Shown piece after piece: positions 1-4,762 of a DNA stretch of 6,349 nt (positions are counted from its first letter, which is position 1; every line of letters starts with the position of its first letter). A model generated the notes under the pieces. That model was given only the letters and a program-made list of their open reading frames with translations, was not told where the DNA came from and did no database searches. Made by a program: the position numbers and the translations under genes. Where the stretch lies: the NCBI GenBank assembly GCA_031258665.1, contig JAIRML010000132.1, forward strand, positions 1 through 6,349, in the 5' to 3' direction. The stretch comes from Oscillospiraceae bacterium (GTDB lineage: Bacteria; Bacillota; Clostridia; Oscillospirales; UBA929).

Positions 1-22
1 CATTTCCGCAAACCGCACCCCG

Positions 23-42
23 CGAGGCGCCTCAGCGCCTCG
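23..42. repeat. Short GC-rich inverted repeat at the window edge
   Basis: CGAGGCGC (23-30) and GCGCCTCG (35-42) form a perfect 8-bp stem around a CTCA loop. It is followed at 45-59 by CCAACCCCCGTGTTG, which loosely resembles the end of the intergenic repeat unit found elsewhere in the window (GCAACCCACGTTGG). It may therefore be the edge of a further, diverged unit. No T-run follows on either strand, so a terminator role is not supported. Confidence 0.45.
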
Positions 43-55
43 ATCCAACCCCCGT

Positions 56-130
56 GTTGTTGAAAAACAAAGTTTTTCAACAACTAAAACAAGAATTTGG
101 GTTGTGGGCTGCGGAGGCAACCCACGTTGG
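56..130 (+). repeat. Intergenic repeat unit A (variant hairpin module)
   Basis: This unit has two modules. The first is a perfect 13-bp inverted repeat, GTTGTTGAAAAAC (56-68) and GTTTTTCAACAAC (72-84), with an AAA loop. The second is a constant module: AAAACAAGAATTTGGGTTG (86-104), then a hairpin GTGGGCTGC (104-112)/GCAACCCAC (117-125) with one mismatch, ending in CACGTTGG (123-130). The constant module closely matches the copies at 2681-2825, but the first hairpin is unrelated in sequence to the CCGC-type hairpins there. It lies 2 bp beyond the stop codon of the minus-strand hypothetical gene, so it is in that gene's 3' flank. Function unknown. Confidence 0.75.
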
Positions 131-538
131 TCAGAGGTTCAGGGAGATGTTGTCGGTGCCGTTTCGCTCAAATTCCGCGATGTAGGCTGTGATCCGCTCA
201 TTCAGCTCCTCCACGTCGTCCTGATCGACCGACGCCTCCTGCATGTCGCGCCGCGCCAGCTCCTCGGCCAGGATCTCGAAAAACACCGTGTCCTCGTAGT
301 CCATGATGGCCTCGTGGATGCCGCCCTCCGCAAACGCGCGGGACGGGATGACGCTGTCGCCCATGCGTTCGTAGAGCGCCGTGAGACCCTCCTTCTCACA
401 CCGGCCAAACACGAGGCTCTCCACCTCGTCGTAGTCGGTGATGCGGTCTTCGCTGCGGGTGGAATTGAGGATCCAATTCCCGATATACACCATGTCCAAC
501 AGCCGTCTGAACTGTTTGGGGCTGAGTTCCAATCGCAT
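131..538 (-). CDS. Hypothetical acidic protein, 135 aa, downstream of jag
   Basis: I do not recognise this family. The ATG at 538 is preceded by a good ribosome binding site (AGGGAGG, 6 nt upstream), so I prefer it over the much longer in-frame extension that runs back through the jag region. The product begins MRLELSPKQFRRLLDMVYIG, has no signal peptide or convincing membrane segment, and is rich in Asp and Glu, especially in the second half (the segment EELARRDMQEASVDQDDVEE). It is probably a soluble, largely helical cytoplasmic protein. It lies 95 bp after jag on the same strand and may be transcribed with it, in a slot where mnmE is found in some relatives. The stop codon is 2 bp from repeat unit A. 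No cysteine pairs or catalytic motif are obvious. That it is a gene is fairly sure, from its start signal and non-overlapping placement; its function is unknown. Confidence 0.75.
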   Translation of the reverse strand: MRLELSPKQFRRLLDMVYIGNWILNSTRSEDRITDYDEVESLVFGRCEKEGLTALYERMGDSVIPSRAFAEGGIHEAIMDYEDTVFFEILAEELARRDMQEASVDQDDVEELNERITAYIAEFERNGTDNISLNL

Positions 539-633
539 ACCGTCCCTCCCTCGCAAGCGTTCCGGCCCAGGCCAAGGCGCGGCCCGGTACTGCGAAACCG
601 ATGTCTGACCACCCCCGCGCCCGAAATGGCGCC

Positions 634-1578
634 TTATTCGTCGCCCGCTTCGGGCGGCGTGCCGGGGACCCTGTCGTATGGCCGGGGAGCCCCGGGCTGC
701 GTGAAAGGCTGTGTACGGGGTGCGCCGCCGGGCCGGGGCGCGCCGCCGGGCCGAGGCGCGTCGGGGCGCCTGTACCCGCCGCCGGGGCGGCTGTCCGGCC
801 GCCCGTACCCGCCGGAGCGGCCTTGGAATCCGCCGCCCTGCGGCGGACGCCCGCCGCCGCCAAACCGGTTGTAGCCGCCGCCCTGCGGCGGGCGTCCGCC
901 GGGCCCGGGCGGGCGGGGCCGGTCGCTGCGGGGCGGGCGCGGGCTCATCGGCCTGGCGCCTTCGCACACGACCACGACGCGCCGGTGCGGCTCCACACCG
1001 ATGGAACGGGTGGAGACACCCTCCGTGTCTTGCAGCGCCGCGTGAATGATGTGCCTCTCGTAGGAGTTCATGGGCTCAAGAGAGAGATTTTTCCGGTACT
1101 TGAGCGCCTTGGCGGCCATCTTTTTGGCCAGCCTCTGCAGGGCCTCCACACGCTTGGCCCGGTAATTCTCCGCGTCGATCGTCACGCGGGCGGGGTGTTC
1201 GTCCCCCCGGTTGACCGCGTAATTGACGAGGTGCTGAATGGCGTCCAGCGTGTCTCCCCTGTGCCCGATCAGGAACCCGAGGCCGGAGCCAACCAGCTCA
1301 ATGTTCAGCGTGCCGTCGTCCGCCTCCGTGACGCGGGTGGTCGCGGGGGACTGAAGCCGCGTCAGCAGCCCTGTCAAAAATTCTTCCGCTTTCGCGGCGC
1401 GAGAGCGCACATAGGAAACCCGCACACGCGCCGGCGTGCCGCCGATCCCCAAAAAACCGGCTTTGGGCTTTTCCATGACCTCCACGGTCACTTGATCCCG
1501 ATCGAGATGCAACTCGTCCAGGGCAGCCTGAATGGCCGCGTCGATTGTCCTACCAGTTTTTTCCAGATATATCTCCAT
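634..1578 (-). CDS. jag: RNA-binding protein Jag/KhpB with long Gly/Arg/Pro-rich C-terminal tail
   Basis: This is the Jag (also KhpB or EloR) RNA-binding protein, a cytoplasmic partner of KhpA in related Gram-positive bacteria, linked there to cell elongation and small-RNA or mRNA binding. Counting from the ATG at 1578 (314 aa), residues 1-54 are the Jag-N domain (starts MEIYLEKTGRTIDAAIQAAL). Residues about 95-135 are a type II KH domain with the GxxG loop G105-H-R-G108. Residues about 144-205 are the R3H domain with the R175-xxx-H179 signature. Residues 207-314 are an extra tail made almost wholly of Gly, Pro and Arg, with repeated GGRPPQGGG and APRPGG blocks, so the protein is about 100 residues longer than typical Jag. 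A TTG four codons upstream (1590) is possible, but it sits almost on top of the AGAGAGG ribosome binding site; the ATG is about 12 nt away and matches the family N-terminus. It follows yidC by 48 bp, the usual order. Confidence 0.95.
   Translation of the reverse strand: MEIYLEKTGRTIDAAIQAALDELHLDRDQVTVEVMEKPKAGFLGIGGTPARVRVSYVRSRAAKAEEFLTGLLTRLQSPATTRVTEADDGTLNIELVGSGLGFLIGHRGDTLDAIQHLVNYAVNRGDEHPARVTIDAENYRAKRVEALQRLAKKMAAKALKYRKNLSLEPMNSYERHIIHAALQDTEGVSTRSIGVEPHRRVVVVCEGARPMSPRPPRSDRPRPPGPGGRPPQGGGYNRFGGGGRPPQGGGFQGRSGGYGRPDSRPGGGYRRPDAPRPGGAPRPGGAPRTQPFTQPGAPRPYDRVPGTPPEAGDE
722..891. repeat. Low-complexity repeats coding the Jag tail
   Basis: Within the 3' end of jag, an 18-bp unit occurs twice in tandem (722-739 and 740-757, one substitution) and codes APRPGG blocks. 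A 17-bp sequence, CCGCCGCCCTGCGGCGG, is repeated at 830-846 and 875-891 and codes PPQGGG. The period is in frame in both cases, so copy-number change would lengthen or shorten the tail without a frameshift. The plus strand of this region is also open in several frames, an effect of its extreme GC content. Confidence 0.8.
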
Positions 1579-1626
1579 ATGTCTGACCAATCCTCTCTCG
1601 CGGGTGGGCGACGGACCGTGTTTTTG

Positions 1627-2649
1627 TCAATCGTCCGCCTCCTGCCCGCTGTTTTTCGGCTTGGGTTTGTTTTTGATTTTGTAGACGGTCTGCCCCGGCT
1701 TGCGCTTTTGCTTCTTTGCCTCTATCGCGGCGGCGCGGCGCTGGCGCTGCTCTTCTCGCATGGCTTCTTCCGCCGCTTTTCGGCGCGCCTCCAGAGCGGC
1801 GCGCTCGGCGTCTTCCCGATCGAAGATTTTGTTGTAGTATTGGGTGAGGGCGACATCCTGGGCGATGCCGAAGACGTTCTGGGCGACCCAGTACACGCCG
1901 AGCAACCCCGGGAAGTCGAAGCCGAACCAGACGGAGATCAGCGGCATCAGGAACATCATCATCTTGGACTGCCCGCCCTGCATGGCCGGCTGTTTGGAGA
2001 TCTTCTGCGCGATCCACATGGACAAAAAAGCCGTCGCCCCCGAAAGGATGGGGATGACGATCAACCAGGACAGCCGCGCGGACGGCTTGTCGGCCAGGTT
2101 GAGACCCAGGAAGCTGTAGTTGATGTTGATGAGCGGCATCGCGGCGATGTCGGGCGTCAGCTGCCCCATGTGCTCCCCCAGCTTGCTGGAGAGGACCAGT
2201 TCCCGATATGCGTCCGTGGCCGCCACGTCGACGCCGAAGCCGGCCAAAAACGCGCTGATCCTGTCGAGCTGCTCCGCCGCGAGGCCCATCAGCCGCGTGA
2301 ACGGCTGGCGGATGACCGTGTAGAGGGCCATGAAGATGGGAAGCGGCAACATCGACCACAGGCAGCCTCCCATCATGGAGACGCCCTCGTCCTGATAGAG
2401 TTTTTGTACGGCCATCTGATATTTTTGCTTGTCGGTGCCGTACTGTTTTTCCAGCTCCTTGACCTTCGGCTGGAGGCGCTGCGTCCGCATCATGGCCTTT
2501 TTGCCACGGGCGGAGAAGTAGAGCAAAATGATCTTTGTCACAAGCGCAAACAGGACGAGAGCCAGCCCATAGGAGCCGGTGAATTCGTACAGTGTGCGCA
2601 GCAGCCACGAAAACGGCTGATAGATAAGCACATCGATAATCTGACCCAA
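1627..2649 (-). CDS. yidC: YidC/Oxa1/SpoIIIJ-family membrane protein insertase
   Basis: This insertase places and folds proteins in the cytoplasmic membrane, alone or with SecYEG. Five hydrophobic segments fit the Gram-positive YidC core: about residues 25-45 (YGLALVLFALVTKIILLYF), 94-114, 193-213, 230-247 and 248-268. The cytoplasmic hairpin after the first segment carries the family RLQPKVKEL motif (Q60-P-K). The positively charged groove residue, usually Arg, appears to be Lys39. The C-terminus (277-340) is a charged Ala/Glu/Lys/Arg helix ending in a Lys/Pro-rich stretch that could contact ribosomes. No lipobox is present, unlike B. subtilis SpoIIIJ. Start choice: the frame opens with a TTG at 2658, but GGGTGG (2659-2664) directly abuts it. 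The TTG at 2649 lies 9 nt from that site and is preferred (340 aa). The gene is separated from yidD by a repeat-filled gap, unusually long for this cluster. Confidence 0.96.
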   Translation of the reverse strand: MGQIIDVLIYQPFSWLLRTLYEFTGSYGLALVLFALVTKIILLYFSARGKKAMMRTQRLQPKVKELEKQYGTDKQKYQMAVQKLYQDEGVSMMGGCLWSMLPLPIFMALYTVIRQPFTRLMGLAAEQLDRISAFLAGFGVDVAATDAYRELVLSSKLGEHMGQLTPDIAAMPLININYSFLGLNLADKPSARLSWLIVIPILSGATAFLSMWIAQKISKQPAMQGGQSKMMMFLMPLISVWFGFDFPGLLGVYWVAQNVFGIAQDVALTQYYNKIFDREDAERAALEARRKAAEEAMREEQRQRRAAAIEAKKQKRKPGQTVYKIKNKPKPKNSGQEADD

Positions 2650-2680
2650 AGCCGACAACCACCCACATCAGTATAGTCTT

Positions 2681-2753
2681 AGCACCTTGCTGCCGCTTCG
2701 CGGCAACAGAAACCAAAGAATTTGGGTTGTGGGTTGCAGGTGCAACCCACGTT
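2681..2753 (+). repeat. Intergenic repeat unit B (CCGC-type hairpin)
   Basis: This 73-bp unit begins AGCACCTTGC. Module 1 is the hairpin TTGCTGCCGC-TTC-GCGGCAACA (2687-2708). Its single imperfect inner pair is C-A read on the plus strand but a G-U wobble in the minus-strand transcript, which is the sense strand of the yidD-yidC region. Module 2 is a perfect 9-bp hairpin, GTGGGTTGC (2729-2737) and GCAACCCAC (2742-2750), with loop AGGT. It is nearly identical to unit C, which follows directly. It lies just upstream of the yidC start. Confidence 0.85.
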
Positions 2754-2825
2754 AGTACCTTGCTGCCGCTTCGCGGCAACAGAAAACAAGAATTTGGGTT
2801 GTGGGTTGCAGGTGCAACCCACGTT
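2754..2825 (+). repeat. Intergenic repeat unit C (CCGC-type hairpin)
   Basis: A tandem 72-bp copy of unit B with only a few differences (GTACC for GCACC, GAAAACAAG for GAAACCAAAG). Module 1 hairpin is at 2760-2781; module 2 is GTGGGTTGC (2801-2809) and GCAACCCAC (2814-2822). The near identity of B and C points to recent tandem duplication. The unit is within the yidD-yidC intergenic gap and contains no gene. Confidence 0.85.
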
Positions 2826-2867
2826 GGTAACTTATTGCCGCGAAGCGGCAATAAAAAACGAGAATCG
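2826..2867 (+). repeat. Partial intergenic repeat unit D, compensated hairpin
   Basis: Only module 1 and the start of the linker are present. The hairpin is TTATTGCCGC (2832-2841) and GCGGCAATAA (2845-2854), a perfect 10-bp stem with loop GAA. Compared with the copy at 3814-3836, both arms changed together (TTGCTG/CAGCAA to TTATTG/CAATAA), so pairing is retained. The linker AAAAACGAGAATCGG matches AAAACAAGAATTTGG and then similarity is lost. It lies 31 bp beyond the yidD stop codon. Confidence 0.7.
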
Positions 2868-2898
2868 GCGAAACGCGCGGCCTCTGACCGGACCGCGC

Positions 2899-3108
2899 TC
2901 AGGGAACGGGATCGTACCCGCCGGCGTGAAAAGGATGACACTTCAAAAGGCGGCGCAACGCAAGCCATGCGCCGCGCGCCGCGCCATACCGGGTGACGGC
3001 CTCTAGGGCGTACTCCGAACAGGTGGGCACAAACCGGCAGACGGGCGGCCGCAGCGGGGAGATGGACCGCCTGTAAAACCGGATGAGCACCAACAGCACC
3101 CGCTTCAT
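2899..3108 (-). CDS. yidD: Membrane protein insertion efficiency factor YidD
   Basis: A small protein (69 aa) of the YidD family, thought to sit at the inner face of the membrane through an amphipathic N-terminal helix and to assist YidC-dependent insertion. The family signature is complete: C24[10 protein letters not shown] with C30, the [18 protein letters not shown] block with C57, and the terminal GGYDPVP. The N-terminus ([20 protein letters not shown]) is the expected hydrophobic and basic helix. The ATG at 3108 overlaps the rnpA stop codon in an ATGA arrangement, and no strong ribosome binding site precedes it, so translation is probably coupled to rnpA. A longer in-frame version back to 3225 would overlap rnpA and lacks family support. 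Length is normal for the family. Confidence 0.97.
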   Translation of the reverse strand: MKRVLLVLIRFYRRSISPLRPPVCRFVPTCSEYALEAVTRYGAARGAWLALRRLLKCHPFHAGGYDPVP

Positions 3109-3446
3109 GGCGCCGCCACAAGCCCGAGACGCGCCATCAGGCGCAGGAGCTCCCGCTCCAATTCGGCGTAGGTGGCCTCCCCGGCCCGGACACGCGCCAC
3201 CACCACGAGGTCGTGCCCCGGGCAAAAGCGGTGCTCACTCAGGCGGTAAGCCTCTTTGATACGGCGGCGCACCCGGTTGCGCCGCACGGCCTTGCCGAGC
3301 TTTGCCCCCACCGTGAGCCCCAGGCGTGTCCGCGCCGACCGGTTGGGCCGCGCGTACAGGGCCAGCAGGGGCCCCGCCAGGGAACGGCCGCGCGAGTAAG
3401 TCCGCTTGAAGTCTCGGTTGAGACGCAGCGACTCTGTGTGACGCAT
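3105..3446 (-). CDS. rnpA: Ribonuclease P protein component
   Basis: Protein subunit of RNase P, which binds the catalytic RNA and the 5' leader of precursor tRNAs. The 113-aa product starts [20 protein letters not shown], giving the conserved aromatic positions F13 and Y17 of the substrate-binding face. It contains the RNR signature [17 protein letters not shown] at about residues 52-68, followed by the HDLVVVAR strand. Size is typical. The ATG at 3446 begins 1 nt after the rpmH stop codon (TGA-G-ATG) and has only a weak ribosome binding site, so coupling to rpmH translation is likely. The frame extends upstream through rpmH, but that part is rpmH read out of frame. The 3' end overlaps yidD by 4 nt. 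Confidence 0.97.
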   Translation of the reverse strand: MRHTESLRLNRDFKRTYSRGRSLAGPLLALYARPNRSARTRLGLTVGAKLGKAVRRNRVRRRIKEAYRLSEHRFCPGHDLVVVARVRAGEATYAELERELLRLMARLGLVAAP

Positions 3447-3447
3447 C

Positions 3448-3582
3448 TCAGGCCGAGAGGACGCGGCGGCCCTTCGCGCGGCGGCTGGAAAGAATCTTTC
3501 GGCCGCTTCTCGCGGCCATGCGCTTTCTGAAGCCGTGTTCTTTGGCGCGCTGCCGCTTTTTGGGTTGATAGGTTCGGAGCAA
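3448..3582 (-). CDS. rpmH: 50S ribosomal protein L34
   Basis: Reading the minus strand from a TTG at 3582 gives a 44-aa basic protein beginning [20 protein letters not shown] and ending [11 protein letters not shown], an unmistakable L34 of normal length. It is a component of the large ribosomal subunit. The TTG start is supported by AAGGTGG (about 8 nt upstream) and by family alignment at the LRTYQPKKR motif. In-frame GTG codons four and five positions upstream overlap that ribosome binding site and are less likely. It is the first gene of the cluster, about 55 nt behind the predicted transcription start. Confidence 0.96.
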   Translation of the reverse strand: MLRTYQPKKRQRAKEHGFRKRMAARSGRKILSSRRAKGRRVLSA

Positions 3583-3643
3583 GTCGGACACCACCTTGTG
3601 AAGATCTCCGGCGCCTTGCCGCCGGGTCCAATAAACACTTTGT

Positions 3644-3673
3644 ATTATATATGAACGGCCGGAATTCTGTCAA
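3644..3673 (-). promoter_or_regulatory. Sigma-A promoter for rpmH-rnpA-yidD cluster
   Basis: On the minus strand, TTGACA (3673-3668) and TATAAT (3649-3644) are both perfect consensus hexamers, separated by 18 bp. The predicted transcription start is near 3637, giving a leader of about 55 nt with the AAGGTGG ribosome binding site of rpmH. A strong promoter fits a ribosomal protein gene. Confidence 0.9.
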
Positions 3674-3726
3674 GAAAAACCGCACACAGGGGCCGCGCCG
3701 GGCCGCACAAATATATAGTTTGCCTA

Positions 3727-3755
3727 TTGAAAAGATATGTCGGAAGTGATACCAT
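3727..3755 (+). promoter_or_regulatory. Probable sigma-A promoter for the nitroreductase gene
   Basis: TTGAAA (3727-3732) and TACCAT (3750-3755) are spaced by 17 bp, and the -10 is preceded by TGA, an extended -10 feature. The -35 matches consensus at five of six positions and the -10 at four. Transcription would start near 3762, leaving a leader of about 127 nt that includes repeat unit E. The promoter is divergent from that of rpmH, with the two -35 boxes about 53 bp apart. Confidence 0.6.
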
Positions 3756-3807
3756 GGAACCATTCCAGGACCATTTTATGGGTTCGGCGCAGGGCCCGCC
3801 CCCGCAC

Positions 3808-3871
3808 AGTACCTTGCTGCCGCGAAGCGGCAGCAAAAAACAAAAATTTTGGTTGCAAGTGCAACCCACGT
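3808..3871 (+). repeat. Intergenic repeat unit E in the nitroreductase leader
   Basis: This unit starts AGTACC, like unit C. Module 1 is a perfect 10-bp stem, TTGCTGCCGC (3814-3823) and GCGGCAGCAA (3827-3836), with loop GAA, followed by an A-rich linker (3837-3846). Module 2 is shortened: GGTTGC (3851-3856) and GCAACC (3861-3866), loop AAGT, ending CCCACGT. The ribosome binding site of the following gene (GGAAAGG, 3873-3879) begins directly after the unit. It therefore lies in the predicted 5' untranslated region and could affect mRNA stability or translation. That role is an inference. Confidence 0.8.
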
Positions 3872-3888
3872 CGGAAAGGATGATTTTG

Positions 3889-4413
3889 ATGAGCAACCCC
3901 GTATTGTCCGCCATCGCCGACCGGCGCAGCATCCGCGCGTACTGGCCGCAGCCGCCGACCGACGAACAGGTTGACGCGCTGCTGGCGGCCGCCGTGGCCG
4001 CCCCCAGCGCCCGCAACGCGCAGCCGTGGCACTTCTCCGTGACGCGCAACACCGCGCTGCTGGCCGAGATCAACGCGGAGACCACCCAGCAGATCGGAGA
4101 GGACCTGGGCGATATTTTCTACGGTGCGCCCCTTGTCATTTTTTTGAGCTGTGAGGCCGCCGGGCGCTGGGCGCGCCTCGACTGCGGCATCGCCGTGCAG
4201 ACCCTGGCCCTGGCCGCGCACGCGCTGGGCCTTGGCAGCGTGATCCTCGGCCTGCCGGACACCGCCTTCACCGGACCGCGCGGCGAGGAGTTCAACCGGC
4301 GGCTCAAATTCCCTCCGGGGCACAGCTTTGCCGTCGCCATCGCCATCGGCGTGCCCGCGGCCTCCAAGGAGGCGCACCCCCTGGAACCGAATCGGATCGA
4401 CTTGATCGACTGA
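3889..4413 (+). CDS. Nitroreductase-family FMN-dependent oxidoreductase
   Basis: A 174-aa cytoplasmic flavoprotein of the nitroreductase superfamily, which uses NAD(P)H and FMN to reduce nitro compounds, quinones or flavins. The physiological substrate cannot be read from sequence. FMN-phosphate contacts are expected at DRRSIRAY (residues 11-18). The APSARNAQPWHF block (38-49) is the second signature. The DCGIAVQTLALAAHALGLGSVILG helix and turn (98-121) is the typical central segment, and the C-terminus has AIAIGVPA (150-157), where the family usually has GYP. The length is that of short single-domain members. Start: the ATG at 3889 has GGAAAGG 9 nt upstream. An ATG at 3880 touches the ribosome binding site, and the frame is open back through repeat unit E to 3727, but that extension has no family similarity. 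It is a monocistronic gene, convergent with the lipoprotein gene. Confidence 0.93.
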   Translation: MSNPVLSAIADRRSIRAYWPQPPTDEQVDALLAAAVAAPSARNAQPWHFSVTRNTALLAEINAETTQQIGEDLGDIFYGAPLVIFLSCEAAGRWARLDCGIAVQTLALAAHALGLGSVILGLPDTAFTGPRGEEFNRRLKFPPGHSFAVAIAIGVPAASKEAHPLEPNRIDLID

Positions 4414-4643
4414 GAGCGGCGGCCCTGCCGATGACAAGAATTCATAAAACATTCACCGCCACTTCATGTTTCCTTAACAGATATTCATACTCTTGTAACA
4501 CCTCTCGGATATACTGTGCTTGCTGGTGATCCACCGGACAAGACAGGGCAGGGGGGATGCAACCCGGGCCGACGGGCACCGGAGATGCCACAAGACGGTC
4601 AACCGTTGCGCGCGACGAAACCCCGGGGGCCGGCCAGCCCCCA
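4414..4643. other. Gene-free stretch after the nitroreductase gene; possible structured RNA
   Basis: No coding sequence is supported here; the short open frames have neither family resemblance nor a ribosome binding site. The first 100 bp are AT-richer and contain a -10-like TATACT (4511-4516) with no good -35. From about 4525 the sequence becomes very GC-rich, with several self-complementary pieces: GGCA/TGCC around 4575-4590, ACGGT-CA-ACCGT near 4597-4608, and GGGGGC-CGGCCA-GCCCCC near 4625-4642. I compared it by eye with common riboswitch and small RNA signatures (SAM, TPP, cobalamin, glycine, SRP RNA) and could not match it. Confidence 0.3.
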
Positions 4644-4737
4644 CAAAGGCGCCATCATCTTCTCTTTATGATGGAATTTACAAACCCCAAGGGTCCGCCC
4701 TTGGGGTTTGACCATAGATCCAACGTGGGCGCCTTTG
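4644..4737. other. 94-bp nested inverted-repeat element (three-way-junction fold)
   Basis: An outer 10-bp inverted repeat, CAAAGGCGCC (4644-4653) and GGCGCCTTTG (4728-4737), encloses two inner hairpins. The first is CCATCAT (4652-4658) and ATGATGG (4668-4674), with a 9-nt pyrimidine-rich loop, whose base shares 2 nt with the outer arm. The second is the 13-bp hairpin at 4681-4710. Together they can fold as a three-way junction on either strand. CCAACGTGGG (4720-4729) is the reverse complement of the CCCACGTTGG end of the intergenic repeat units. It could be a small mobile-repeat relic or a compound terminator between convergent genes. Confidence 0.5.
4681..4710. terminator. Probable bidirectional terminator between convergent genes
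   Basis: CAAACCCCAAGGG (4681-4693) and CCCTTGGGGTTTG (4698-4710) form a perfect 13-bp stem with a TCCG loop. It lies between the 3' ends of the plus-strand nitroreductase gene (268 bp away) and the minus-strand lipoprotein gene (53 bp away). The T-tract is short (GTTTG) in both directions, so termination strength is uncertain. Position and stem length favour a terminator, more clearly for the lipoprotein gene. Confidence 0.65.
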
Positions 4738-4762
4738 AAAATTCCCGCCGGGCAGGGCGCCG

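Noticed and set aside
601..2676. Very long plus-strand open frame (about 690 codons) across jag and yidC
   Set aside because: It lies antisense to two clearly recognisable genes, its translation has no family resemblance and long GC-rich shadow frames are expected here.
2659..2700. Separate promoter for yidC using TATACT just before the gene
   Set aside because: No acceptable -35 at normal spacing, and the start would leave only about 10 nt of leader.
2687..2854. Rho-independent terminators at the repeat hairpins
   Set aside because: On the minus strand the T-rich stretch precedes the hairpins; on the plus strand they are followed by A-runs. Neither orientation gives stem plus T-tract.
2681..2867. 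CRISPR array
   Set aside because: There are too few units, with no unique spacers between constant repeats; the 72-73-bp tandem units are nearly identical along their full length.
1550..3121. Long minus-strand open frame through yidC, the repeats and yidD
   Set aside because: It is out of frame with yidC and yidD; the repeats merely happen to stay open, giving a recurring TWVAPATHNPNS peptide.
56..3871. Integron attC-like sites, because each unit has imperfect palindromes and CAAC/GTTG ends
   Set aside because: The GTTRRRY/RYYYAAC core pattern is not met, there are no cassettes between units and no integrase is visible.
3583..3888. Replication origin or DnaA boxes upstream of rpmH
   Set aside because: No TTATCCACA-like boxes and no dnaA gene; the neighbour is a nitroreductase gene.
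3727..3888. N-terminal extension of the nitroreductase from upstream in-frame ATG/TTG codons
   Set aside because: The extension is repeat-derived and unlike the family N-terminus, and a well-placed ribosome binding site precedes the ATG at 3889.
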